Shown one piece after another: positions 1 to 8,015 of a stretch of 26,011 nt of DNA. Source of the stretch: Paraprevotella sp. (GTDB taxonomy: Bacteria > Bacteroidota > Bacteroidia > Bacteroidales > Bacteroidaceae); assembly GCA_021205005.1 (NCBI GenBank), contig JAJPYK010000070.1, positions 6,594 through 32,604 of the forward strand. The letters run 5' to 3'. Both the position numbers and the translations under genes were made by a program. The first letter of the stretch is position 1. Every line of letters begins with the position of its first letter. Below the pieces are notes generated by a model, which was not told where the DNA came from, ran no database searches, and worked only from the letters and a program-made list of their open reading frames with translations.

Positions 1-43
1 ACTTCTATTTATTGTTATTGTTACGTATGTTTGCTTTAAATGG

Positions 44-433
44 CTATTCGTCGGCAGGGGATATGACCACAGACTGGCCGGCGGCCCATTGTTTGGCCAC
101 TGTCACCAGAAACTTACCCATGAAATCCATATTTCCGGTCAGTCCCTTTACGGTCTGGCTCACCAGCTTATCGGAAACTACATTCACGATTTCCGACTTT
201 AACGCACCCAGAGCCTGCCCCGCATACAATTTCAGATCCGATTTCGTATTATCGTCCAATTCCTTGGCCTGCTTACGGGCCTGTGCCACGATTTCGGCAG
301 CTTCTTTTTGCGCTTCGGCCACTATTTTTTCGGATTGTGCTTTAGCCTCATCCACCAGGCGTTGCCCTTCGGCATTCCCTCTTTCGACTCCTTCGCGATA
401 AAGTTTATCGGTCAATTCCTGAATCTTTTCCAT
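44..433 (-). CDS. atpE: V-type ATP synthase subunit E, short form (129 aa)
   Basis: Peripheral-stalk subunit E of a V/A-type ATP synthase, which holds the catalytic A/B head to the membrane sector. The N-terminal ~80 residues are Ala/Glu/Lys-rich and predicted to form a long coiled coil, starting MEKIQELTDKLYREGVERGN, which matches Bacteroidales subunit E proteins as I remember them. The family is normally about 190-200 aa. Here the reading frame stops at TAG (44-46) just after a VVISPADE segment, so the globular C-terminal domain that contacts the B subunit is absent. The DNA beyond the stop is AT-rich and looks like a leader for the next gene, not an obvious lost frame. The rest of the ATPase operon would lie left of the window. 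The gene is divergent from the glycan cluster. The symbol is the generic one; some annotations use ntpE. Confidence 0.8.
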   Translation of the reverse strand: MEKIQELTDKLYREGVERGNAEGQRLVDEAKAQSEKIVAEAQKEAAEIVAQARKQAKELDDNTKSDLKLYAGQALGALKSEIVNVVSDKLVSQTVKGLTGNMDFMGKFLVTVAKQWAAGQSVVISPADE

Positions 434-509
434 TGTATTTTAAATCGGTTTGTCTATTTGTGCTCTTTTGCGCGTTAAAAGTAGTCATATTTCCCCGCAT
501 GGCAAAATC

Positions 510-531
510 ATAGTAAAAACATTTTTACTAT
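510..531. repeat. Inverted repeat in divergent intergenic region
   Basis: Two perfect 10-nt arms, ATAGTAAAAA and TTTTTACTAT, are separated by 2 nt. The repeat sits in the 235-nt space between the divergently transcribed ATPase subunit gene and the first glycosyltransferase. It could be an operator or a small hairpin. AT-rich palindromes also arise by chance, so the role is open. Confidence 0.45.
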
Positions 532-631
532 TTAACACAAAAAAAACAAAACGTTCCTCTTCCGTGCGCGCAAAAAGACGTCTTCTCGAAATATTCCCTT
601 GTCTTTTCCCGTTTTTCAGCAAATAAAGTCT

Positions 632-639
632 TAACTTAG
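632..639 (+). promoter_or_regulatory. Possible Bacteroidota -7 element for the glycan cluster
   Basis: TAACTTAG differs from the TAnnTTTG consensus at one fixed position and lies 29 nt upstream of the ATG at 669, a normal leader length. No convincing TTG -33 element is found at 19-21 nt spacing, so this is a weak call. Confidence 0.3.
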
Positions 640-668
640 CAGCCTGATTCACTACAAATAGTCTCAAT

Positions 669-1673
669 ATGCTACAAGGCACAGACTACATAGCCACCTG
701 GTTCTATCGGGAATCGCACGACGAAGCCAGCTTCTATCCGCAAGCCGGCGGACGGGGAGACTCCGCTTTGCTGCATTCCGTATACATGCAAATCCAGGTC
801 CCCTTCTTTACCACTTTCCGCCATTATAATTCCCGGGCCGAACTCTTGTTCTTCACCAACCTGCCGGCCGAAGAACTTCCTCCCGTTCTTCTGGCATTGT
901 TCCGACGGACGGCGACAAAGGTCGTCACCCTGCCCTATCGCAACAAGCCTCCCAAAGGATGGTACAAGGCTTGGATGAATCAATTCTACCTCTACGACAT
1001 CCTGGTCGAGATGGAACGCCGCATGCAGCCCTCAGACACCTTGCTGGTGTGCGACGCCGACTGCCTGTGCCGCACGCCGTTAGACGACCTGTTTCGGGAA
1101 GTTCGCACCGACGGAAGTTCGCTCTACGACATGGAATATCCCTACGAATATCCCATCAACGGCACGTCCCGGAAACAGATGGATGCCGTCTATGAAGCCT
1201 GTTACGGTCTGTCGCCGTCCGTTCCCCTATGCTACTACGGAGGGGAGTTCGTCGCGCTGCGCACGGATGCCGTGGCAGGCATCAACCGGGAGTTTCCCCC
1301 TCTGTGGAAATTCAACTTCACCCTTCCTGCCGACGCCCCGCGTCTGCACGAAGAAGCGCACATGCTCGGTCTGCTGGCCGAAAGGCTCCATCTGCGCCAG
1401 GCCACGGCCAACCGCTACGTGAAACGCATGTGGACCAACCGGTATTTCAACAACGTGCGTCCCGGCGACGAACGCATGCCCGTATGGCATTTGCCCTCGG
1501 AAAAGAAACTGGGATTGTATTATTTATACCGCATGCTGGAACGGCAAGGCGATTTCTCCGACGAAGCCCGATTCTGGCGAAAAGCCGGAGAATACTGCGG
1601 CATCCCGCACATCGGACTGAAAAAGAAAACGAAGGATCTGCTGACGACCCTTCAAAACAAATTCAAGGCTTAA
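669..1673 (+). CDS. Glycosyltransferase of surface-glycan cluster
   Basis: A 334-aa cytoplasmic protein that looks like a GT-A-type sugar transferase. A hydrophobic strand ends in a DxD-like motif, LLVCDADC (D129, D131), typical of nucleotide-sugar and metal binding. Upstream, KGWYKAWMNQFYLYDIL resembles the helix preceding DxD in enzymes of this kind. No signal peptide or membrane segment is visible. Its stop abuts the start of a flippase gene (TAA then ATG with no gap), so the two are co-transcribed and probably act on the same lipid-linked glycan. Donor and acceptor sugars cannot be inferred. The ATG at 669 is the only plausible start close to the candidate promoter. Confidence 0.7.
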   Translation: MLQGTDYIATWFYRESHDEASFYPQAGGRGDSALLHSVYMQIQVPFFTTFRHYNSRAELLFFTNLPAEELPPVLLALFRRTATKVVTLPYRNKPPKGWYKAWMNQFYLYDILVEMERRMQPSDTLLVCDADCLCRTPLDDLFREVRTDGSSLYDMEYPYEYPINGTSRKQMDAVYEACYGLSPSVPLCYYGGEFVALRTDAVAGINREFPPLWKFNFTLPADAPRLHEEAHMLGLLAERLHLRQATANRYVKRMWTNRYFNNVRPGDERMPVWHLPSEKKLGLYYLYRMLERQGDFSDEARFWRKAGEYCGIPHIGLKKKTKDLLTTLQNKFKA

Positions 1674-3152
1674 ATGGAAGACAAATCCCTCAAAGAGAAA
1701 ACAGCCAGAGGATTGATGTGGAGCAGCATCGGCAACAGCGCACAGTTGGTCCTCGGCGCGCTGTTCGGCATCTTTCTGGCCCGTCTGCTGTCGCCCTCCG
1801 ACTATGGCATGGTGGGCCTGTTACAGGTGTTCATCGTCATCGCCGGCACGCTGCAAGACAGCGGCCTGCGCATCGCTCTGGCCAATCGGAAAGAAGTGCG
1901 GCATGAGGACTATAACGCCGTATTCTGGTTCAACATCATCGTCAGCAGCTCGCTCTATGTGGTGCTGTTCTTCCTGGCCCCGTTCATCACGGAATTCTAT
2001 CAGCAGTCCGACGCCGCCGCAGGCCAGGACCTGTCCAAACTTACGCCGTTGGCCCGTTTCTCGTTCCTGGGGTTCGTCACCGCCAGCCTCGGCACGGCCC
2101 ATTGCGCCTATCTGTTCCGCACCTTACAGGTCAAGCCCAAGGCCATCATCACCATCACGAGTCTCTGCGTCTCCTGCCTGACAGGCATCAGCATGGCCTA
2201 TCTGGGCTTTGCTTATTGGGGACTGGCCACACAGGGAGTGGTCTACACCGTTTCCAATACCATCTTGTTCTGGTACTTCTCCAAGTGGAGACCCACGCTC
2301 CCCGTTTCTTTCCGCCCGCTGAAAGAGATGTTCGGTTTCAGTTGCAAACTGCTGGCCACGGACATTTTCAACAGCATCAACAGCAATATCCTCTCCGTCA
2401 TGCTCGGACGTTTCTACTCCGTCAAGAGCGTGGGATTCTACAATCAGGCCAACAAATGGACTTACATGGGGAGCAACTGGATGGTAGGCACGGTGCGCGA
2501 GGTGGCCCAACCCGTCCTGCGCAACGTATCCGACGACCGCGAACGCCACCGGCACGTATTCCGCAAGATGTTGCGCTTCACGGCCTTCATCACCTTCCCC
2601 GCCATGTTCGGCCTGGCTTTCATTTCCCGTGAACTGATCCTCATCACGGTGACGGACAAATGGCTCGAGAGTGTCCCCTTGATGCAGATTCTGAGCGCGT
2701 GCGCATTCACGTTTCCCATCCAGTTCCTGTGCCAGAATCTGGTCATCACCAAAGAACGTTCCGACTTGGTCATGTGGAATACGATCGCCTTGGGAGCGGC
2801 CCAGATCGGCATCGTGTTCTTCACCTATCCTCACGGCATCCGCACGATGGTATGCGCTTACGCTTCGATCAACATCCTGTGGTTTTTCGTCTGGTTCTAC
2901 TTCGTGCACCGCGAAATCGGCCTGCGTCTGCGCGAAGCTCTGCTCGACCTGGCTCCCTACGCCGTCATCGCCGCTCTTTCCATGGCAGTCACCTACTTCG
3001 TCATCCGTCCCGTAGAGAACGTCTACCAGCTGTTTGCCCTGAAAATCATCGTGGCTGCTTCGGTCTATGCCTTGCTGATGTGGCTGTGCGGCTCCGCCAC
3101 CTTCAAGGAGTGCATCGGATTCTTACTGAAAAAGCATACACCCGGAAAATAA
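1674..3152 (+). CDS. Polysaccharide flippase (Wzx/WzxC-like, MOP superfamily)
   Basis: A 492-aa integral membrane protein with about 12-14 hydrophobic segments. It begins with the typical entry of this family, KTARGLMWSSIGNSAQLVLG, followed by FLARLLSPSDYGMVGL. Such proteins move undecaprenyl-linked oligosaccharide from the cytoplasmic to the periplasmic face of the inner membrane during O-antigen or capsule assembly. The length is normal for the family and the frame is intact. It starts immediately after the stop of the preceding glycosyltransferase, which implies translational coupling. The export class is well supported; the substrate is unknown. Confidence 0.88.
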   Translation: MEDKSLKEKTARGLMWSSIGNSAQLVLGALFGIFLARLLSPSDYGMVGLLQVFIVIAGTLQDSGLRIALANRKEVRHEDYNAVFWFNIIVSSSLYVVLFFLAPFITEFYQQSDAAAGQDLSKLTPLARFSFLGFVTASLGTAHCAYLFRTLQVKPKAIITITSLCVSCLTGISMAYLGFAYWGLATQGVVYTVSNTILFWYFSKWRPTLPVSFRPLKEMFGFSCKLLATDIFNSINSNILSVMLGRFYSVKSVGFYNQANKWTYMGSNWMVGTVREVAQPVLRNVSDDRERHRHVFRKMLRFTAFITFPAMFGLAFISRELILITVTDKWLESVPLMQILSACAFTFPIQFLCQNLVITKERSDLVMWNTIALGAAQIGIVFFTYPHGIRTMVCAYASINILWFFVWFYFVHREIGLRLREALLDLAPYAVIAALSMAVTYFVIRPVENVYQLFALKIIVAASVYALLMWLCGSATFKECIGFLLKKHTPGK

Positions 3153-3295
3153 TCCCGATGGTTCGGCCGAGAAGGCGGCATTCTCCGCTTCCGACCGGTT
3201 CGTCTCCCTCATAATCAAGCCAAGGCAAGCTCGGTTCCCCTGTATGCTACATACAAAAAAAATGAGAAAAACAGATCTATCACAAAAAGAATATA

Positions 3296-3303
3296 TAGCT
3301 TTG
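3296..3303 (+). promoter_or_regulatory. Bacteroidota -7 element upstream of fkbM-type gene
   Basis: TAGCTTTG matches TAnnTTTG fully and is followed by C, as in many Bacteroides promoters. It is 22 nt upstream of the ATG at 3326. No clear TTG lies 19-21 nt upstream. The 173-nt gap after the flippase stop holds nothing else recognised. Confidence 0.55.
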
Positions 3304-3325
3304 CACTCTCGGAAAAATAAAGGAA

Positions 3326-4210
3326 ATGATCGTCACTCTTTACAGAAAGATGGTCCCGGAAAAGATACGGGACGTAGTCTATAAAGCCTTTTTAGGTGAA
3401 GCTCTGAGATTCTATCGCAAATGGTGCCAAAACCGTTTGCATTATCTCATACGCTACTCCGTTATCCCTCCGAAAACGGAAGCCGAAAGAACACTGAAGA
3501 CATTGGGTCTTATCGGCATTTCTCCCTATCCGTACAAATGGAAATCCGAATACGAACGGAAGAAATGCACAGTGGAGATCGATCCCGACAACTGACTTCC
3601 CTATATCATACACCGGGGCAAGAGGCTATATTTCAGAAGAGGCAGCGAAGCCTGCCATATCATACACACTTACAAAACGTTACTGATCGAACAGGATCCG
3701 CGCTCGGCTCATCGGTATGTAGAATCCTACGAGGAGTTGAAAGGAAAGGTACTGCTGGACATCGGTGCGGCCGAAGCCGTATTCACGCTTGACACCATCG
3801 ACCTCATCGAGCATGCTTATGTTTTTGAATGCGACGAAGCCTGGTTGGAAGCCCTGATAGCCAAACTCGCGCCCTGGGCGCACAAGGTCACGTTCGTCAA
3901 CAAATACGTAAGTGACAAGGATGATAAGGAGAACGTGACGTTGGACACTTATTTCAGCGGCAAGTCCGCCGATCATCTGTTTCTCAAAATGGACATAGAG
4001 GGATATGAACAGAAAGCCTTGAAAGGAGCCGAACGCCTGCTGTCGCAAGTCCCCGACATATCCGGATCCGTATGCGTATATCACACAAGGGAAGCCGAAA
4101 CCGAAATCCGCTCGTTCCTCGAAGACCATCATTTCCGAACCCGTCTCACGCCCGGCTATCTGTACTTCGAGAACGAATTGCGACGCGGTGTCATCCGTTT
4201 TGCCAGATAA
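3326..4210 (+). pseudogene. FkbM-family methyltransferase split by in-frame TGA
   Basis: An S-adenosylmethionine-dependent methyltransferase of the FkbM type, expected to O-methylate a sugar of the surface glycan. The frame opened by ATG 3326 reads 89 codons to TGA at 3593-3595 and then continues in the same frame without further stops to TAA/4210, about 294 codons in all, a normal length. Residues on both sides fit one protein: YIIHRGKRLYF follows the stop directly, then the SAM-binding strand VLLDIGAAEAVF, then LFLKMDIEGYEQKALKGAE, the family signature. The usual glycine after AAE in the SAM loop is replaced by AV, possibly a second damaging change. Restart at ATG 3737 would lose the N-terminal part. 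Either a real nonsense mutation or a base-calling error. Confidence 0.8.
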
Positions 4211-4258
4211 CCTCGCAGAAGGAAAAAGTCAATACAAACGAACACCATCCGTTTTTTC

Positions 4259-4360
4259 CTGCGCCGATCGGATTCCCGTTCTGCGGCAAATGATCTTTTT
4301 TTTCTGCGCCGATCGACGAGCCGATTGGCGCAGGAAAAAAACAAGCTCTGCGGGGAATTC
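4259..4360. repeat. ~22-nt-period CTGCG(C/G) repeat array
   Basis: CTGCGCC or CTGCGG cores start at 4259, 4281, 4304 and 4348, giving steps of 22, 23 and 44 (2x22) nt. The missing slot holds the core in the opposite orientation (GGCGCAG, 4327-4333). Two copies carry the same extended core CTGCGCCGATCG, and the T-runs before cores 1 and 3 are also shared. The reverse complement resembles the array at 17468-17546. Function is unknown. Confidence 0.7.
4296..4341. repeat. 20-bp-stem hairpin inside the repeat array
   Basis: Left arm 4296-4315 (eight T then CTGCGCCGATCG) and right arm 4322-4341 pair over 20 positions with two G-U wobbles and a 6-nt loop. Seen as RNA this is a very stable stem. The T-run precedes and the A-run follows the GC core on both strands, the reverse of an ordinary intrinsic terminator tail, so terminator activity is uncertain. 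Confidence 0.65.
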
Positions 4361-4552
4361 TTTTACGAGCTGTATACCAACATTTTACACACCCGCCTTA
4401 CTCATTCGATTGCCGCCCTCCAAAGTATGAAAAAGCAAGACATAAAGAGCCATCCGAACCGGAGCGGGACGCGACACCGCCGGAAAAGCGACAGACCGCA
4501 CCGACCTTGCATCGACATCGGAACCATGCCTGGAAAAAAACAACGGCAATCG

Positions 4553-4583
4553 TTGTGATTGCCAAAGAGAATACGTAAATTTG
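4553..4583 (+). promoter_or_regulatory. Bacteroidota promoter (-33 TTG, -7 TAAATTTG)
   Basis: TTG at 4553-4555, a 20-nt spacer, then TAAATTTG at 4576-4583: a full match to the TTTG-N19-21-TAnnTTTG architecture. It predicts a start near 4590 and a ~48-nt leader to ATG 4638. It drives the pair of glycosyltransferase genes that follows. Confidence 0.75.
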
Positions 4584-4637
4584 CGAAACGAAATTCATCT
4601 GACCTCATTGAGGTCAAGCCCGCTAACCGAAATACAA

Positions 4638-5762
4638 ATGGACAAAGCACCCAAAATAGCATTAGTCAAACAAGAAGTATACCAAGACCTGTACGTATGT
4701 CCGGTCACGGAAAAAGACCCGGCAACCATTCTTTTCTCTTCCATGGGACGGGTAGGACCGATCGGTCTCACGGCCGACCTGGGAGCCGACTTCTATATCG
4801 TGAAAGAAGAGCCGCAATGGGAAACCCATATCTATCGTAAAGTCACCCCGCACATAGCGAAATACCTGTCGATGCTCAAGACGCAAACCTTGGACAAACT
4901 GCCGGGACAGGCATTCAAACGTCCCGGAAGCCCATACCCGAACGGACGGTTTGCCGTGGACGGACGCAGCATCGACTGGGGACAATACGACATCGTGATT
5001 TCCATCAACGTGTCCCTGCCTGCGGAGGTGGTATTGCAATACCCCCGCACACTGTTCGCCTACATGATAGGCGAGGCCAACATGGCCACGGGAGCGGTGC
5101 ATTTCGGCTACGACGTCACCTTGAACCAAATGGCCCGCGGTATCGTGGCCACCCAATGCGGTCGGGTGGATTTCCCTTACACGTTCGTAGGCGGCGACAC
5201 GCTGGAGCGCATCATGAGCCGTTACCTGCAACGCCCGTCGCAACAGAAGGGAGTGTTCATGGAGATCAACTCGACCACCGAAAGGCCGGTCACCCAGGCT
5301 CCCCCGCACTTCCGCCCGCTGAAAGAGGCCGGCTACGACATCATCCTGCACCAGCAACGCATCTGCGACAACCTGAAAAATATCTACGATGCCAAATACT
5401 TCGTCAAGATGGGCGGACGCACCATCCGGGGCAACTCCGTAGCCGAGGTGGTCTCGCTGGGCACACTGGCCATCATGGACCGCAACGAAGTCATACATAA
5501 AGAGTTGATCATCGACGAATGCCATGTGACGAGTATGGAAGAAATGACTGCCCTGATCAACCGACTGGAAAAAGACCCTGCACGCTACCAGGCCTTGCTG
5601 GCCAAGCAACGCGCCGTGTTGCAAGACTTGTTTTTCGACCGTCCGCTGCAATCGTTGCTCAATTGTTTGCAGGACAAACGGCAAAAGAGCCGACCCCACT
5701 CCTACACGTTGTGGGACAAATTGTACGACCGTCAGTGCCTCCTCCCATTGAAATGCCTATGA
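4638..5762 (+). CDS. Glycosyltransferase (GT-B-like, family unclear)
   Basis: A 374-aa soluble protein beginning MDKAPKIALVKQEVYQDLYV. A TTG in the same frame at 4581 overlaps the -7 promoter element and cannot be the start, so ATG 4638 is chosen. The C-terminal half has the arrangement of retaining GT-B enzymes: a line for an alternative-residue search (YDIILHQQRICDNLKNIYDA), then KYFVKMGGRTIRGNSVAEVV, where the conserved RGNS..E..S.G segment would hold the nucleotide sugar. No membrane segment is seen. It lies in the glycan cluster and overlaps the next gene by 4 nt (ATGA). The assignment rests on fold-like pattern and context; the donor sugar is unknown. Confidence 0.6.
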   Translation: MDKAPKIALVKQEVYQDLYVCPVTEKDPATILFSSMGRVGPIGLTADLGADFYIVKEEPQWETHIYRKVTPHIAKYLSMLKTQTLDKLPGQAFKRPGSPYPNGRFAVDGRSIDWGQYDIVISINVSLPAEVVLQYPRTLFAYMIGEANMATGAVHFGYDVTLNQMARGIVATQCGRVDFPYTFVGGDTLERIMSRYLQRPSQQKGVFMEINSTTERPVTQAPPHFRPLKEAGYDIILHQQRICDNLKNIYDAKYFVKMGGRTIRGNSVAEVVSLGTLAIMDRNEVIHKELIIDECHVTSMEEMTALINRLEKDPARYQALLAKQRAVLQDLFFDRPLQSLLNCLQDKRQKSRPHSYTLWDKLYDRQCLLPLKCL

Positions 5763-6667
5763 CAGCCCCGATATTGCTATTCGTCTATAACCGGCCCGCC
5801 CACACGCGGGAAGCCGTAGAATCACTGCAAAGGAACTTGCTGGCTGCCGAGAGCGAACTCTTTGTCTACTCCGACGGCGCCAAGGACGAAACCGCGCAAA
5901 AAGACGTGGACGAGGTGCGACGCTTCGTCCGCCACATCGTAGGATTCAAGAACGTGACGCTCGTGGAACGCGAAACGAACTGTGGGCTGGCACGGAACAT
6001 CATCGACGGCGTGACCTCCGTAATCCGACGTTACGGACAAGTCATCGTGCTGGAAGACGACCTCGTCGTGGCGCCTCATTTTCTGGAATTCATGAACGAC
6101 GCCCTCGACACTTACCGCGACACGCCCCGCGTGGGTCATATCCAGGCCTGCGACTTTACGGGCGACCCGACGCTGCCCGACACCTTCCTCATTAAATGGA
6201 CCGGGAGCTGGGGCTGGGCCACGTGGCAACGGGCATGGCAGCATTTCAACCCCGACGGCAAGGCCTTGCTCGAAGAACTGGAACGACGGAAACTGACCCG
6301 CGCATTCGACTTCAACGGCACCTACGGATACACCCGCATGCTGCGCCGCCAGACGGAGGGAAAAAACAATTCATGGGCCATACGGTGGAACGCCTCGCTG
6401 TTCCTGCAAGACATCCTGTCGCTCAACGTGGGCAAGTCGCTCGTAATGAACAACGGCTTCGACGGCAGCGGCACGAACTGCGGGGGAGGCAACTTGTACC
6501 GCTCGGGCCTCTATCCCCAACGGCTTCCGGTGGAAAAAATCGAACCGATAGAAGAAAATCCGGCCGCAAGAGCAGCCTACGTGCGTTATTATGCCCGCAC
6601 CAATTCGTTCATGGCCAAGGCAATAAGACGATTGAAACGCACGCTCAAAGGAGACTTCGGAGCGTAA
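5759..6667 (+). CDS. Glycosyltransferase (GT-A, EDD motif)
   Basis: About 302 aa, starting MTAPILLFVYNRPAHTREAV, a common opening for Bacteroidota sugar transferases in O-antigen and capsule clusters. The metal/nucleotide-sugar motif is in VIVLEDDLVVAPHFLEFMN, followed by WTGSWGWATWQRAW, a Trp-rich segment usual in this group and vaguely like GNT-I enzymes. The start at 5759 overlaps the preceding TGA as ATGA; an in-frame ATG at 5753 would add two residues. Cytoplasmic, no signal peptide. Translationally coupled with the preceding glycosyltransferase, so both probably act on the same glycan. Confidence 0.75.
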   Translation: MTAPILLFVYNRPAHTREAVESLQRNLLAAESELFVYSDGAKDETAQKDVDEVRRFVRHIVGFKNVTLVERETNCGLARNIIDGVTSVIRRYGQVIVLEDDLVVAPHFLEFMNDALDTYRDTPRVGHIQACDFTGDPTLPDTFLIKWTGSWGWATWQRAWQHFNPDGKALLEELERRKLTRAFDFNGTYGYTRMLRRQTEGKNNSWAIRWNASLFLQDILSLNVGKSLVMNNGFDGSGTNCGGGNLYRSGLYPQRLPVEKIEPIEENPAARAAYVRYYARTNSFMAKAIRRLKRTLKGDFGA

Positions 6668-6727
6668 AATCAGGGACGAAACTCAATAAACCTCAAGGGA
6701 TGACGAGCCTATCCGGCCAATAATCCT

Positions 6728-6735
6728 TATCTTTG
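6728..6735 (+). promoter_or_regulatory. Bacteroidota -7 element (TATCTTTG)
   Basis: TATCTTTG followed by C is the most common form of the Bacteroides -7 box. It is 18 nt upstream of ATG 6753 and predicts a start near 6742 with a ~10-nt leader. The -33 element is not evident. Confidence 0.6.
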
Positions 6736-6752
6736 CAGAAAGAATACAACTC

Positions 6753-8015
6753 ATGAGAGTCCTCATTGTCAATACATCCGAGAATATCGGCGGCGCGGCC
6801 ATCGCAGCCAACCGACTGATGGAGGCGCTGAAAAACAACGGCGTCAAAGCTAAAATGCTGGTCCGGGACAAACGGACGGAACAAATCACGGTGGCGAGCC
6901 TGCCTCAATCGCCGATGCTGAAAGCCAAATTCGCATGGGAACGGTTCTGCATCTGGAAAGCCAACCGGTTCAGCAAACATAACTTGTTTCAGGTGGATCT
7001 GGCCAACACGGGTACCGACATCACTTCGCTGCCGGAATTCAAGGAAGCGGACGTCATACACCTGCATTGGGTGAACCAAGGATTCCTCTCGCTGAAAGAT
7101 ATCCGTCGCTTCATAGAGACCGGAAAACCGATAGTGTGGACGATGCACGACCAATGGCCGTTCACGGGCATCTGCCATTACAGCGGTACGTGTACGAAAT
7201 ACCGGACGGAGTGCCATCATTGTCCGATGCTGGCCGGAGGCGGCAGCAGCCACGACCTCTCGGCCAAAGTCTTCCGCCGCAAACAAAACATGCTGCACGG
7301 AGCGCACATCATCTTCGTGGCTTGCAGCCGTTGGCTGGAAGGTCTGGCACGACAAAGCTCCCTTCTGGTAGGACAGGAAGTCACGTCGATCCCGAACACG
7401 ATCAACACAAACGTTTTCCATCCGATGGAGCATATGCAAATGCGCCTGCAATGCGACTTGCCCATCGACAAGAAACTGCTGCTCTTCGGGTCGCTCAAAG
7501 CCACCGATCCCCGCAAAGGCATCGACTATCTGGTAGAAGCCTGCCGGCTGTTGAAGGAGAAACATGCGGAATTGGCCGCACAAATCGGTATCGTGGTGGT
7601 GGGCAACCGGGCCGACCAGATACGTTCCCTTTTCCCTTTTCCCGTCTACGCCATCGACTATGTAGGCAACGAAAAACAGATGGCTCGGCTGTACAACACG
7701 GCAGACGCCTATGTCACGCCCTCGCTCGAAGACAATCTGCCCAACACTATCGTAGAAGCCCTCTCGTGCGGCATACCCTGCGTGGGATTCAATGTGGGGG
7801 GCATACCCGAAATGATCGAGCACCGCAAGAACGGTTATTTGGCCGAGGCATGCAACGCCGAGGACCTGGCTGAAGGCATACGTTTCGTACTCGAAGCCCC
7901 CGCCCCCGAGGATTTGTCCGCTCAGGCCGTTCACTCGGCTTTGGCCAAATACGGAGAAAATAATATCGCCTCCAAATATATCGCCGTTTATCGACGCGCA
8001 TCCGACAAGACATGA
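6753..8015 (+). CDS. Glycosyltransferase family 4
   Basis: A 420-aa GT-B retaining glycosyltransferase. The N-terminal donor-independent domain opens with MRVLIVNTSENIGGAAIAAN, where the Gly-Gly-Ala loop binds the acceptor. IVWTMHDQWPFTGICHY and the Cys-rich stretch CTKYRTECHHCPML are typical of the subgroup close to colanic-acid type transferases. The C-terminal donor domain carries the EX7E pattern in SLEDNLPNTIVEALSCGIPC, followed by GFNVGGIPEMI. Length and frame are normal. It overlaps the next gene as ATGA (8012-8015). A long minus-strand frame covers it and is treated as a shadow. Confidence 0.9.
   Translation: MRVLIVNTSENIGGAAIAANRLMEALKNNGVKAKMLVRDKRTEQITVASLPQSPMLKAKFAWERFCIWKANRFSKHNLFQVDLANTGTDITSLPEFKEADVIHLHWVNQGFLSLKDIRRFIETGKPIVWTMHDQWPFTGICHYSGTCTKYRTECHHCPMLAGGGSSHDLSAKVFRRKQNMLHGAHIIFVACSRWLEGLARQSSLLVGQEVTSIPNTINTNVFHPMEHMQMRLQCDLPIDKKLLLFGSLKATDPRKGIDYLVEACRLLKEKHAELAAQIGIVVVGNRADQIRSLFPFPVYAIDYVGNEKQMARLYNTADAYVTPSLEDNLPNTIVEALSCGIPCVGFNVGGIPEMIEHRKNGYLAEACNAEDLAEGIRFVLEAPAPEDLSAQAVHSALAKYGENNIASKYIAVYRRASDKT

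Larger units (their letters stand above)
4211..4637. other. Gene-free interval with repeats and a promoter
   Basis: 427 nt between the broken methyltransferase and the next glycosyltransferase. It contains the ~22-nt-period array and long hairpin (4259-4360) and a strong promoter (4553-4583). The six-frame translations here are short, low-complexity and resemble nothing recognised. Confidence 0.6.

Noticed and set aside
485..682. 65-codon minus-strand frame between the ATPase and glycan genes
   Set aside because: No recognisable protein features, Phe/Arg-rich translation of AT-rich promoter DNA, and it covers the likely promoter of the plus-strand cluster.
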